A DNA stretch of 64,000 nt from the NCBI RefSeq assembly GCF_002846415.1, contig NZ_PJMX01000001.1, positions 5,766,001 to 5,830,000 on the forward strand. The letters are read 5' to 3'. The translations under genes and the position numbers were made by a program. Each line of letters starts with the position of its first letter. Position 1 is the stretch's first letter. This document shows positions 46,847 to 55,159 of this stretch, piece by piece. This stretch comes from Streptomyces sp. TLI_146 (GTDB lineage: Bacteria; Actinomycetota; Actinomycetes; Streptomycetales; Streptomycetaceae). A model generated the notes under the pieces. The model was not told the origin of the DNA. It did not search any database and worked only from the letters and a program-made list of their open reading frames with translations.

Positions 46847-46862
46847 GGGCACGCAGGACAGT
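46847..46862. repeat. Perfect 16-base palindrome before the HtrA-like gene
   Basis: gtgcccccgggggcac, preceded by aggg, is a partial relative of the REP-like units. It lies 13 bases before the protease ATG and would fold over the leader. Confidence 0.5.
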
Positions 46863-46874
46863 TGCGGGGAGAGC

Positions 46875-48743
46875 ATGAACGACGGGAAGCCCACCGGGTC
46901 CAAGCCGAGATGGTGGAACCGTCCCACCCCGCGCGGGGACGGCTCCGCGGCCGAGGAGACCTACGACCTGGCTCCGCCGGAGGCGCCGGTCCACGGTGAG
47001 CCGGTGGCGCCGGGCGCGCCCGTGCCGCCGGAGGCTTCGGTACCGGGTGAGCCGGTGGTCGGGGACGTGGCGGTTCCGGCCGCGCACGCTTCGGGCGAGG
47101 CCGTGGTGCCGGGTGCGCAGGACGTACCGGCCGCGGGTGCGCCGGAGGGTTCCGGGCAGGGGGAGTTGCCGTACTCGCTGGCCCAGGGCGAGCCCGTCGA
47201 GGACGAGTCGGCGTATCGGCTCGCGCCGCCCGCGCCTGCCGACCCCGCCCACGAGGCTGTTTCCGCCGAGCCCGCATCGGTGCAGCCCGCACCCGCCGCG
47301 CCGGTCGACGAGCCTGCCCAGGAGCCCGTCCAGGAGCCCGTCCACGACCCCGCCCGGTCCGAGGACCTGGCCGCGCCCCGGCGGCCCCTGCACGCCCCCG
47401 ATCCGTACGGGACGCCGCCGTACGGCGGGCCGGGGCCGTGGGCGCCCGCGCCTCCCGTGCAGCGGCCGGCGCCGCCCGCCGGGGCGGTCCCGCCCCAGGG
47501 TGCCTACCCGGCACCGGAGGCCCCGGCCCCGTACCCCGCACCGGAAGGCGTGCCGCCGGTGGCGCCCTCCTCCCAGTGGGTGCAGTACGACCCGTGGGGC
47601 GCGGCCGGGCAGCCGCTGAGCACCGCCGGGGCGCCGCAGCAGCGGAAGCCGCGGCGCGGGGCGCTCGTCCTCGGGGCCGTCGTCCTCGCGCTGGTCGCGG
47701 GCGGTATCGGCGGCGGGGTCGGCGCGTACATCGAGCGCACCGGCGTCACCCGCGTCGACCTGCCGCAGGCCGGCAAGGGGCCCACCGGGCGCGCGCCCGA
47801 CAGCGTCGCCGGGATCGCCGCGAGCGCCCTGCCGGGCGTGGTCACGCTGCACGTCAGCGGGGAGAGCGAGTCCGGCACCGGCACCGGCTTCGTGCTGGAC
47901 AACGCCGGGCACATCCTCACCAACAACCACGTCGTGCAGCCCGCGGGTTCGTCCGGCGACATCAGCGTGACGTTCAGCGGCGGCGAGACCGCCCGCGCCA
48001 CGGTGGTCGGCCGGGACTCCGGCTACGACCTCGCCGTGGTCCGCGTCACCGGGGTCTCCGGGCTGAAGCCGCTGCCGCTCGGCAACTCCGACAACGTCCA
48101 GGTCGGCGACCCGGTGGTGGCCATCGGCGCCCCCTTCGACCTCTCCAACACCGTCACCTCGGGCATCATCAGCGCCAAGGAGCGCCCGATCACGGCGGGC
48201 GGCGAGAAGGGCGACGGCAGCGACGTCAGCTATGTCGACGCGCTTCAGACCGACGCCCCGATAAACCCGGGCAACTCGGGCGGCCCGCTGCTCGACTCGC
48301 GCGCCCACGTCGTCGGCATCAACAGCGCGATCCGCGCCGCGGGCAACAGCGACAGCGGCGGCCAGGGCGGCTCCATCGGCCTGGGCTTCGCGATCCCGGT
48401 CAACCAGGGCAAGCGGGTCGCCGAGGAGCTGATCAACACCGGCAAGGCCACCCACCCGGTCATCGGGGTGACCCTCGACATGAAGTTCACCGGCGACGGC
48501 GCCCGGGTCGGCGCCAAGGCCGCCGACGGCAAGCCGTCCGTGACCCCCGGCGGCCCCGGCGCCACCGCGGGCATCAAGCCCGAGGACGTGATCACCAAGG
48601 TCGACGGCCAGCGTGTGCACAGTGCCGAGGAGCTGATCGTCAAGATCCGCTCGCACCGCCCCGGCGACCGCCTGGAGCTGACGCTCAAGCGCGGCGGCCA
48701 GGAGCAGCGGCTGACCCTCACCCTGGGCTCCGCCACGTCCTGA
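46875..48743 (+). CDS. HtrA/DegP-like membrane serine protease (S1C) with PDZ domain
   Basis: A 622-residue protease. A long acidic Pro/Ala-rich cytoplasmic region (~260 residues, with repeated GEPV units) precedes one membrane helix near 263-287. The trypsin-like domain has His352 (LTNNHVV), Asp385 (SGYDLAVV) and Ser468 (NPGNSGGPLL), and a C-terminal PDZ domain (GIKPEDVITKVDGQRVHSAE). It degrades or refolds damaged envelope proteins. It follows the anti-sigma gene by 86 bases, as htrA follows rseA in mycobacteria. The cytoplasmic region is long for the family. Confidence 0.92.
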   Translation: MNDGKPTGSKPRWWNRPTPRGDGSAAEETYDLAPPEAPVHGEPVAPGAPVPPEASVPGEPVVGDVAVPAAHASGEAVVPGAQDVPAAGAPEGSGQGELPYSLAQGEPVEDESAYRLAPPAPADPAHEAVSAEPASVQPAPAAPVDEPAQEPVQEPVHDPARSEDLAAPRRPLHAPDPYGTPPYGGPGPWAPAPPVQRPAPPAGAVPPQGAYPAPEAPAPYPAPEGVPPVAPSSQWVQYDPWGAAGQPLSTAGAPQQRKPRRGALVLGAVVLALVAGGIGGGVGAYIERTGVTRVDLPQAGKGPTGRAPDSVAGIAASALPGVVTLHVSGESESGTGTGFVLDNAGHILTNNHVVQPAGSSGDISVTFSGGETARATVVGRDSGYDLAVVRVTGVSGLKPLPLGNSDNVQVGDPVVAIGAPFDLSNTVTSGIISAKERPITAGGEKGDGSDVSYVDALQTDAPINPGNSGGPLLDSRAHVVGINSAIRAAGNSDSGGQGGSIGLGFAIPVNQGKRVAEELINTGKATHPVIGVTLDMKFTGDGARVGAKAADGKPSVTPGGPGATAGIKPEDVITKVDGQRVHSAEELIVKIRSHRPGDRLELTLKRGGQEQRLTLTLGSATS

Positions 48744-48909
48744 CCTGTGCCTCGGGCCGCCGCGAGGGCCCGCCCCGGGTCGCCTATCGGTCACCCGTGG
48801 GGCAAGCGGCGGCCAAAGGTCACCGGGTAGGTACCGTTTCGACAGTTTCGGCGGGTACCGTGGAGCGGTCCATGACTGGACCCGGGAGCAGAGCCACGAG
48901 GAGCAGCAG

Positions 48910-49368
48910 GTGTTCAACGACATAGGGCCCATGGAGCTCGTCACCCTCGTGGTCCTCGCTGTGCTCATCTTCGGCCCCGACAAGCTGCCCAAGCTGATCC
49001 AGGACATCTCCGGCTTCATCCGCAAGATCCGCAGCTTCTCGGAGACCGCCAAGGCGGACATCCGCGCCGAACTCGGCCCGGAGTTCAAGGACTTCGAGTT
49101 CGAGGACCTGAACCCGAAGACGTTCGTGCGCAAGCAGCTCATGGACAACGACGACCTGGGTCTCAAGGAGATCCGCAACAGCTTCGACCTGCGCAAGGAC
49201 ATGGAAGAGGTCGCGGACGCGGTGCACGGCCGCGAGAGCGCGGCCGCCGGGTCCACCACGGCCGCCAACGGCTCGGCCGCGGGTGTGGCGGGCACGCCGG
49301 ACCTCCTCAAGAAGCGCGACAAGCTCGACCCCGGCGAGCGCCCCCCGTACGACGCCGACGCGACCTGA
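48910..49368 (+). CDS. tatB: Sec-independent translocase subunit TatB
   Basis: A 152-residue TatA/B-family protein. One short membrane helix with the family Gly-Pro hinge (ELVTLVVLAVLIFGPDKLP) leads into an amphipathic helix (KLIQDISGFIRKIRSF) and a charged cytoplasmic domain with DFEFEDLNPKTFVRKQL. It joins TatC to form the receptor for twin-arginine signal peptides. GTG start with gaggag upstream. The upstream region has two ggtaccgt repeats 24 bases apart (48830 and 48854), a possible promoter or operator. Confidence 0.93.
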   Translation: MFNDIGPMELVTLVVLAVLIFGPDKLPKLIQDISGFIRKIRSFSETAKADIRAELGPEFKDFEFEDLNPKTFVRKQLMDNDDLGLKEIRNSFDLRKDMEEVADAVHGRESAAAGSTTAANGSAAGVAGTPDLLKKRDKLDPGERPPYDADAT

Positions 49369-49532
49369 CACAACCCCCCGGCTTTCGTACAAGACGTCAA
49401 TCCGAGCCACGTCAGCACCGTCATTCCCGGTGGGCGGGGCCGGGGTGGCTATCCTCCATAGGTCCGGCAGCCAGGACGCCCGAGGGGGGCGGGCCGCTGC
49501 GGACACCTACGGATCGAGGAGGCGGCCGGGCA

Positions 49533-50210
49533 GTGGAGACGACGAGTCGGGTAGCGGCACAGGGGTCCACCGAGGACACCCCGTCCACACCGGAAGGGGT
49601 GCCGGCGGCCCGCCGTGCGGTCGACGGCTATCTGCGGGCGCCGTTCGCCTGGTACGGCCTGGACGAGGCCTTCAGCGGGCCGCGCTGGCTGATGCAGGTG
49701 GCCACGGCGGCGGACGGCACCGTGCAGCACGGGTCCACCGGCCACGGCGACGAGCCGTCGATACGGCCCGACGCGACCGACCGCTCCGCCGCCGAGCGCG
49801 AGCGCTTCGCGGTGGTCGTGAGCGTGCCCGCCAACCCCACGCGCCGCAGCGGCGACGGTACGGGAGTGCTGGAGGCCACCTCGGTCTCCTCCGCGGCCTG
49901 GCTGGCCGGGTCCGGTCTGCTCTCGTTCACCTGGCCCGCCCAGATGGACCACGTGCTGCGCGGCGAGTGGCTGGACCAGCAGACCGAGGCGGCGTGGGAG
50001 CTGGCGGACGACCTGGCCGGGCCGGACTGGACGACGCTGTCGTTGCCGGTGGACGGGGTCGCCACGCCGTTCCACTACCGGGAGTCCGAGTTCGGCTGGG
50101 TGCTGGCCGGGACGGCCGGGGGCGGGGTGCATCTGGGTGCGTATGGGCGCGGGCTGAGCGCGTACGGGCTCGGGTTCGCGGTGGTGAAGGACATCACCAC
50201 GTACGCCTAG
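49533..50210 (+). CDS. Conserved protein of unknown function
   Basis: A 225-residue soluble protein, GTG start, with gaggagg about 14 bases upstream. It starts with a Thr/Ala/Pro-rich tail, then a globular part rich in Trp and aromatic residues (APFAWYGLDEAFSGPRWLMQ, SFTWPAQMDHVLRGEW, FHYRESEFGWVLAG). No signal peptide, membrane helix or known catalytic motif is visible. It lies between tatB and palindrome copy D. Confidence 0.75.
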   Translation: METTSRVAAQGSTEDTPSTPEGVPAARRAVDGYLRAPFAWYGLDEAFSGPRWLMQVATAADGTVQHGSTGHGDEPSIRPDATDRSAAERERFAVVVSVPANPTRRSGDGTGVLEATSVSSAAWLAGSGLLSFTWPAQMDHVLRGEWLDQQTEAAWELADDLAGPDWTTLSLPVDGVATPFHYRESEFGWVLAGTAGGGVHLGAYGRGLSAYGLGFAVVKDITTYA

Positions 50211-50235
50211 GTCCGCTTCGGGACGGTTGTATCGC

Positions 50236-50350
50236 GGCTGCGGGCCGGTGGTGGGTTGCTCGCGCAGTTCCCCGCGCCCCTTAGATGGGCCCGAAGGGCC
50301 CTCCCAAGGGCGCGGGGAACTGCGCGACCAGCCCCCACCGGCCCGCAGGT
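50236..50350. repeat. Dispersed long palindrome, copy D (bidirectional terminator)
   Basis: Core arms cgcgcagttccccgcgccc (50261-50279) and its complement near 50308-50326, outer arms ctgcgggccggtgg (50238-50251) and ccaccggcccgcag (50335-50348), and an inner gggccc hairpin. Between convergent genes. Confidence 0.85.
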
Positions 50351-50373
50351 AAGAACTTGTTCCTCTGGAACTC

Positions 50374-51507
50374 TTAGAACTTGTTCCTCGGGGTGATCCC
50401 CAAGGACATGCCCGACAGGCCCCGCTGGCGGCCGCCCAGCTTGCCCGCGATCGCCCGCAGGGCCGCGCCCGCCGGGGAGTCGGGGTCGGAGAGGACGACC
50501 GGCTTGCCGTCGTCGCCGCCCTCGCGCAGGCGGACGTCGATCGGGATCGAGCCGAGCACCGGCACGTTCGCGCCGGTCGTCTTGGTCAGGCCCTCGGCGA
50601 CCTTCTCGCCGCCGCCCGTGCCGAACACGTCGACCATCTCGTCGCAGTGCGGGCAGGGCAGGCCCGCCATGTTCTCGACGACGCCGACGATCTTCTGGTG
50701 GGTCTGGACCGCGATCGAGCCCGCCCGCTCGGCCACCTCGGCGGCCGCCTGCTGGGGAGTCGTGACGACCAGGATCTCCGCGTTCGGGACCAGCTGGGCC
50801 ACCGAGATCGCGATGTCGCCGGTGCCCGGGGGCAGGTCGAGCAGGAGGACGTCCAGGTCGCCCCAGTAGACGTCGGCCAGGAACTGCTGGAGGGCGCGGT
50901 GGAGCATCGGGCCGCGCCACACGACCGGGGCGTTCCCGGGGGTGAACATGCCGATGGAGATGACCTTCACGCCGTTCGCCGACGGCGGCATGATCATGTT
51001 CTCGACCTGGGTGGGCTTGCCGTCCACGCCCAGCATGCGGGGCACCGAGTGCCCGTAGATGTCGGCGTCGACGACACCGACCTTCAGCCCGTCCGCGGCC
51101 ATCGCCGCGGCGAGGTTGACCGTCACCGAGGACTTGCCGACGCCGCCCTTGCCGGACGCCACCGCGTAGACGCGGGTCAGCGAGCCGGGCTTGGCGAAGG
51201 GCACCTCGCGCTCGGCGGTGCCGCCGCGCAGCGACGTCGCGAGCTCCTTGCGCTGTTCGTCGCTCATCACGTCGAGCGTGACGTCGACGCGCGTGACGCC
51301 TTCGACCCGCTCGACCGCCTCGGTCACGTTCTTCGTGATCGTGTCGCGCATCGGGCAGCCGGAGACCGTGAGGTACACCGTGACCGCGACCGCCCCGTCC
51401 GTCCCGATCTCGACCGTCTTGACCATGCCGAGCTCAGTGATCGGTCGGTGGATCTCTGGGTCGTTCACCGTCGCCAGTGCCTCGCGCACCGCGTCATCCG
51501 TAACCAT
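50374..51507 (-). CDS. mrp: Mrp/ApbC-type P-loop ATPase, Fe-S cluster carrier
   Basis: A 377-residue protein. An N-terminal MIP18/DUF59 domain (TVNDPEIHRPITELGMV) leads to the ParA/MinD-like ATPase with deviant Walker A (ASGKGGVGKSS), DADIYGHSVPRMLG and LLLDLPPGTGD. The bridging cysteine pair is CPHC (GLPCPHCDEM). It loads or carries Fe-S clusters for apoproteins. The ATG chosen is six bases after a -10-like taccat, with no ribosome site; the frame is open a further 21 codons upstream but without family similarity. Confidence 0.93.
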   Translation of the reverse strand: MVTDDAVREALATVNDPEIHRPITELGMVKTVEIGTDGAVAVTVYLTVSGCPMRDTITKNVTEAVERVEGVTRVDVTLDVMSDEQRKELATSLRGGTAEREVPFAKPGSLTRVYAVASGKGGVGKSSVTVNLAAAMAADGLKVGVVDADIYGHSVPRMLGVDGKPTQVENMIMPPSANGVKVISIGMFTPGNAPVVWRGPMLHRALQQFLADVYWGDLDVLLLDLPPGTGDIAISVAQLVPNAEILVVTTPQQAAAEVAERAGSIAVQTHQKIVGVVENMAGLPCPHCDEMVDVFGTGGGEKVAEGLTKTTGANVPVLGSIPIDVRLREGGDDGKPVVLSDPDSPAGAALRAIAGKLGGRQRGLSGMSLGITPRNKF

Positions 51508-51519
51508 ATGGAGATGGTA
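51508..51519 (-). promoter_or_regulatory. Leaderless-type -10 for mrp
   Basis: taccat (51514-51519, minus strand), then six bases and the ATG; no ribosome site is present. Confidence 0.5.
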
Positions 51520-51547
51520 CGGCGCCGGGTCCCGCCTCCGGAAAGCC

Positions 51548-52129
51548 CTAGCGGCGGTCTGATTCGTCACTTCCGTAGGGGGCCTCCGGCGGGAATACGA
51601 CGCGCCGGTCCTCCATCTCCTTGATCATGTCCTGCAGTTCCGAGCGGATCCAGTCGCGGGTGGCGACCTCGCCGAGGCCCATCCGCAGCGCGGCGATCTC
51701 CCGGGTCAGGTACTCGGTGTCGGCGATGGAGCGCTCGTTGGACTTGCGGTCCTGCTCCAGGTTGACGCGGTCGCGGTCGTCCTGCCGGTTCTGCGCGAGC
51801 AGGATCAGCGGGGCCGCGTACGAGGCCTGGAGCGACAGGGCGAGGGTCAGGAAGATGAACGGGTACTCGTCGAAGCGCAGCGGCGCCGGCGCGAAGATGT
51901 TCCAGACCACCCAGAGGATGATGACCAGGGTCATCCAGACGATGAACCGCCCGGTCCCCAGGAAGCGGGCGATCTTCTCGGAGAAGCGGCCGAACGCCTC
52001 CGGGTCGTACTCGGGCAGCAGGCGCGGCCGGGGCGCGCGCGGCAGGTCGAGGCGGGTGCGCGGGCCGCGCGGCACGGCGCTCGCCCCCGACGCGCGCGTG
52101 CGGTCGCGCTCCTCCGTGCGGTCAGCCAT
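51548..52129 (-). CDS. DUF1003 membrane protein
   Basis: A 193-residue protein. A basic N-terminal tail (RTRLDLPRAPRPRLLPEY) precedes two membrane helices (IVWMTLVIILWVVWNIFAP and a second around IFLTLALSLQASYAAPLILL). A charged helical region (QNRQDDRDRVNLEQDRKSNE) marks the DUF1003 family. Overlaps the upstream MgtE-N/CBS gene by 8 bases, so both are cotranscribed. In actinomycetes these two families are routinely paired, suggesting a shared role in divalent-cation or membrane homeostasis. Confidence 0.88.
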   Translation of the reverse strand: MADRTEERDRTRASGASAVPRGPRTRLDLPRAPRPRLLPEYDPEAFGRFSEKIARFLGTGRFIVWMTLVIILWVVWNIFAPAPLRFDEYPFIFLTLALSLQASYAAPLILLAQNRQDDRDRVNLEQDRKSNERSIADTEYLTREIAALRMGLGEVATRDWIRSELQDMIKEMEDRRVVFPPEAPYGSDESDRR

Positions 52130-53393
52130 GCGAACCCCCCTCGGCGGCGTGGAACTCCGCCTCGCGCCAGTCCTCGGGCAGCAGGTGGTCGAGGACGTCG
52201 TCGACGGTGACCGCGCCCAGCAGCGAGCCGCTGTCGTCCACGACGGGCGCGGCGACCATGTTGTACGCGGCGAGGAACGCGGTGACGGCGGGCAGCGGGG
52301 TCTCGGGGGACAGCGGCGGCAGGTCGTTGTCCACGATCGAGGAGACCAGGGTGAACGGCGGGTCCCGCAGCAGCCGCTGGAAGTGCACGGTGCCCAGGTA
52401 CTTGCCGGTCGGCGTCTCGTCGGGCGGCCGGCACACGTACACCTGCGCGGCGAGCGCGGGCGAGAGGTCCTGCTGGCGTACGCGCGCGAGGGCGTCCGCG
52501 ACCGTGGCGTCCGGGCGCAGCACGATCGGCTCGGTGGTCATCAGACCGCCCGCGGTGCGCTCCTCGTAGCTGAGCAGTCGGCGCACGTCGGCCGCGTCGT
52601 CCGGCTGCATCAGCGTCAGCAGGCGCTCCTTGTCCTCCTCGGGCAGCTCGGAGAGCAGGTCGGCGGCGTCGTCCGGGTCCATCGCCTCCAGGACGTCGGC
52701 GGCCCGCTCGTCCTTCAGCTTGCCGAGGATCTCCACCTGGTCGTCGTCCGGCAGCTCCTCCATCACGTCCGCGAGCCGGTCGTCGTCGAGGGCGGCGGCC
52801 ACTTCGCCGCGGCGCTTGGGGGAGAGGTGGTGCAGCACGTTGGCGAGGTCGGCGGGGCGCAGCTGCTCGAAGGTGGCGAGCAGGCTCTCGGCGCCCTGGC
52901 CGTGCTCCTCCAGGGAGAAGCCGGTGACCGCGGACCACTCGACGGTCAGGGTCTCGCCTTTGCGCCGCAGGGCGCCGCCCTTGCCGCGCCGTACGAAGAC
53001 CTTGTCGATCTCCCAGTCGCGGCGGGCGGGCAGCTGCTGGATGGCCACGTCCAGGACCGTCACCTCCTCGCCCTTCTCGACGAGGGTGACCCGGCGGTCC
53101 AGCAGCTCGCCGAGCACCAGCCGCTCGGTGGGGCGCTGTTCGAAGCGGCGCAGGTTGACGACGCCGGTGGTGATGACCTGGCCGGACTCGACGCCGCTGA
53201 CCCGGGTCATCGGCAGGAAGATCAGCCGGCGGCCGGCCACCTCGACGACGAGGCCGAGCAGCCGGGGCGGGCGGCGGCCGACCCGCAGTATGGCGACGAG
53301 GTCGCGCACCCGGCCCACCTGGTCGCCGTTGGGGTCGAAGACGGCGACGCCGGAGAGGTGCGAGACGAAGATCCGGGGGACGCCTGCCGCCAT
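52122..53393 (-). CDS. MgtE N-terminal/CBS domain protein without transport domain
   Basis: A 423-residue protein. A PRC-barrel-like start (VPRIFVSHLSGVAVFDPNGD) is followed by the superhelical MgtE_N domain (repeated LSPKRRGEVAAALDDDRLAD-type units, LLSELPEEDKERLLTLM). Two CBS motifs follow (TTEPIVLRPDATVADALARV and VDDSGSLLGAVTVDDVLDHL). The MgtE transmembrane domain is absent; the protein ends soon after the CBS pair. It therefore resembles the Mg2+-sensing cytosolic half of MgtE acting alone. Near the divergent lipoprotein gene is a CTGAAT/ATTCAG palindrome. Confidence 0.9.
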   Translation of the reverse strand: MAAGVPRIFVSHLSGVAVFDPNGDQVGRVRDLVAILRVGRRPPRLLGLVVEVAGRRLIFLPMTRVSGVESGQVITTGVVNLRRFEQRPTERLVLGELLDRRVTLVEKGEEVTVLDVAIQQLPARRDWEIDKVFVRRGKGGALRRKGETLTVEWSAVTGFSLEEHGQGAESLLATFEQLRPADLANVLHHLSPKRRGEVAAALDDDRLADVMEELPDDDQVEILGKLKDERAADVLEAMDPDDAADLLSELPEEDKERLLTLMQPDDAADVRRLLSYEERTAGGLMTTEPIVLRPDATVADALARVRQQDLSPALAAQVYVCRPPDETPTGKYLGTVHFQRLLRDPPFTLVSSIVDNDLPPLSPETPLPAVTAFLAAYNMVAAPVVDDSGSLLGAVTVDDVLDHLLPEDWREAEFHAAEGGSHG

Positions 53394-53446
53394 GCTGAGC
53401 GCCTCCTCTTGGGCGTGATCCGACCTTGTCGCGGCCTGAAATGGCG

Positions 53447-53463
53447 CTGAATATCTGATTCAG
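53447..53463. promoter_or_regulatory. Palindromic operator candidate between divergent genes
   Basis: ctgaat-N5-attcag lies 54 bases before the MgtE-N/CBS start and about 150 before the lipoprotein start, in the divergent promoter region. Regulator unknown. Confidence 0.35.
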
Positions 53464-53609
53464 GCTAGCCGGTGACCATCCGGCGCGCCTTTGAGGGGCG
53501 TCCGTACGGCTCTCTGCCGGGCAGCGTAGACGGCCCGGGTAGGGTGCCCTCTGCCGACCCCGACTTCGCGCCCCCCACCTCGCGCGCTCCGACGAAAGGC
53601 CGTGTGCCG

Positions 53610-54359
53610 GTGACCACTCGCTCCCTGTCCGTACGGGCCCGCCGGGCCGCGCTCCCCGTCGCACTCTGCGCGGGGCTCGCCACGGCCGTCACGGCGTGCT
53701 CCTCGGACCCGGACGAGGGCACCAACGGCGTCGGCAAGCTCTCCGCCACCGACATCGAGGGCAAGGCGCGCACGGCGGCGGACGGCGCCGACGCGGTGCA
53801 CCTCAGCGGCACGCTGGTCAGCAAGGGCGGCTCGTACCGGATCGACATGCGGCTCAAGGGGACCGGCGCGACCGGCACGGTCACCTCGAAGAACAGCACG
53901 TTCACGCTGCTGCGGGTGGGCGACGAGCTCTTCCTCAAGGCCGACGCCGGGTTCTGGTCGCACAAGGACAAGGGCGGCGACCCGGGGAGCGCGGCGGCGG
54001 GCAAGCAGCTCGACGACAAGTACGTCAAGGTGCCCTCGGGCGACCCGTCGTACCAGGAGCTGCGCGGCTTCACGGACAAGAGCGCGCTCCTGAAGGGCAT
54101 GCTCGGGCTCCAGGGCGAGCTCTCCAAGGGCGACCGGTCCAAGGTGGGCGAGGTGCGCACCATCCGCGTCAAGGCGGGCGAGGACGGCGAGGGCGGCACG
54201 CTCGACGTCTCGCTCCAGGGCACCCCGTACCCCCTGCGCTTCGAGCGCGCGGGCGGCGCGGGCGTCCTGGAACTGGGCGACTGGAACCAGGACTTCGCAC
54301 TGGCGCCGCCGTCGAAGGACGCGACGGTGGATTACGGGAGCCGCCTTCCGAAGCGGTAG
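53610..54359 (+). CDS. Lipoprotein of unknown function (LppX/LprG-like size)
   Basis: A 249-residue secreted lipoprotein. The signal peptide (SVRARRAALPVALCAGLATA) ends in lipobox VTAC; the mature part begins SSDPDEGTNG. The domain (KARTAADGADAVHLSGTLVS, FTLLRVGDELFLKADAGFW, TLDVSLQGTPYPLRFERAGG) has the beta-strand pattern of LolA/LppX-like proteins. That assignment is by pattern only. GTG at 53610 is preferred with aaagg ten bases upstream; GTG 53604 is possible. It ends just before palindrome copy E. Confidence 0.72.
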   Translation: MTTRSLSVRARRAALPVALCAGLATAVTACSSDPDEGTNGVGKLSATDIEGKARTAADGADAVHLSGTLVSKGGSYRIDMRLKGTGATGTVTSKNSTFTLLRVGDELFLKADAGFWSHKDKGGDPGSAAAGKQLDDKYVKVPSGDPSYQELRGFTDKSALLKGMLGLQGELSKGDRSKVGEVRTIRVKAGEDGEGGTLDVSLQGTPYPLRFERAGGAGVLELGDWNQDFALAPPSKDATVDYGSRLPKR

Positions 54360-54370
54360 GGCTTCGCGGC

Positions 54371-54532
54371 CCGGTCTTTGTCTGCGGGCCGGTGGCGGGC
54401 TGGTCGCGCAGTTCCCCGCGCCCCTATAGATGCGCCCCTTCGGGGCGCCCAGGGGATTGCCGCGGAGCGGCACTTTTAGGGGCGCGGGGAACTGCGCGAC
54501 CAGCCCGCCACTCACCCGCAGACGAAGACCGG
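54371..54532. repeat. Dispersed long palindrome, copy E (most complete, 162 bases)
   Basis: Outer arms 54371-54388 / 54515-54532 pair 17 of 18. Inner arms 54394-54425 / 54478-54509 are perfect over 32 bp. The top carries hairpins gcgcccc-ttc-ggggcgc (54432-54448) and tgccgc-gga-gcggca (54458-54472). It lies between convergent genes. Confidence 0.9.
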
Positions 54533-54537
54533 CCCCT

Positions 54538-55047
54538 TCAGCGCCGCTTCCGCTTCAGCAGAAGCCTCGGCAGCGCCGCCGGCGCCGGCCGACGGGTCGT
54601 GGCTGACGTCTCCACCGGGCGGGCGGCCAGCGAACCGGAGGGCATCTCGGTGCGCACCGAAACCGGCGCCAGGCGCAGCACCCGGCACTCCCGCGCCCAG
54701 CGCCCCGTCACCGCCTCCCCGTCCGGCGCGTTCAGCCGCTTCGTCTTCAGCTCGGCGGCCACCGCCTCCCACAGCTCGCTCTGCGGCGCGACCTCGCTCA
54801 CCGCGGCCGTCCAGACCACCAGGCGGCCGCCCTTGTCCTTGCTGCGGACGGTCACCTCGGCGGTGCCGCCGTCGGCCAGGCCTTCGAGGGGCTGCTCGCC
54901 GGGGCCGCCGCCCACCACATACGCGGCGCCGTCGTGCCATACGTGCCACAGCGCGCGGTCGGCCGTCCCGGTGCCCCGCACCCAGATCAGCCCGGACTTC
55001 TTGGTGGCCTCCTCGACGAGGGCCCGGTCGAGCAGCGCAGGTGTCAT
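54538..55047 (-). CDS. Conserved protein, possible FMN-binding split-barrel type
   Basis: A 169-residue soluble protein. The central part (SGLIWVRGTGTADRALWHVW, AYVVGGGPGEQPLEGL, TAEVTVRSKDKGGRLVVWTA) has the alternating strands of a pyridoxamine-oxidase-like barrel. I see no diagnostic flavin-binding motif. The C-terminus is basic (LLLKRKRR). The ATG lies six bases after a -10-like taaagt, consistent with a leaderless mRNA. Confidence 0.65.
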   Translation of the reverse strand: MTPALLDRALVEEATKKSGLIWVRGTGTADRALWHVWHDGAAYVVGGGPGEQPLEGLADGGTAEVTVRSKDKGGRLVVWTAAVSEVAPQSELWEAVAAELKTKRLNAPDGEAVTGRWARECRVLRLAPVSVRTEMPSGSLAARPVETSATTRRPAPAALPRLLLKRKRR

Positions 55048-55059
55048 GGGGTCACTTTA
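55048..55059 (-). promoter_or_regulatory. Leaderless-type -10 upstream of 55047
   Basis: taaagt (55054-55059, minus strand), six bases, ATG; no ribosome site is present. Confidence 0.5.
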
Positions 55060-55147
55060 TGGGACGGCCGGTACGGGGGTGGCGGCGTTGTCCACAGCCC
55101 GGACCGACAGTTCCGTAAATATGTTTAGCGCCTTACTCTCCGCCCCT

Positions 55148-55159
55148 TACTCTCTTGTC
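55148..55159 (+). promoter_or_regulatory. Leaderless-type -10 for the DMT transporter
   Basis: tactct, then six bases and GTG. A second ttactct lies 17 bases upstream. Confidence 0.45.

Noticed and set aside
53696..55159. Giant rightward frame joining the lipoprotein region to the DMT transporter
   Set aside because: It is the wrong frame of the lipoprotein gene, then crosses palindrome E and the antisense of the gene at 54538; only the part from 55160 is coding.
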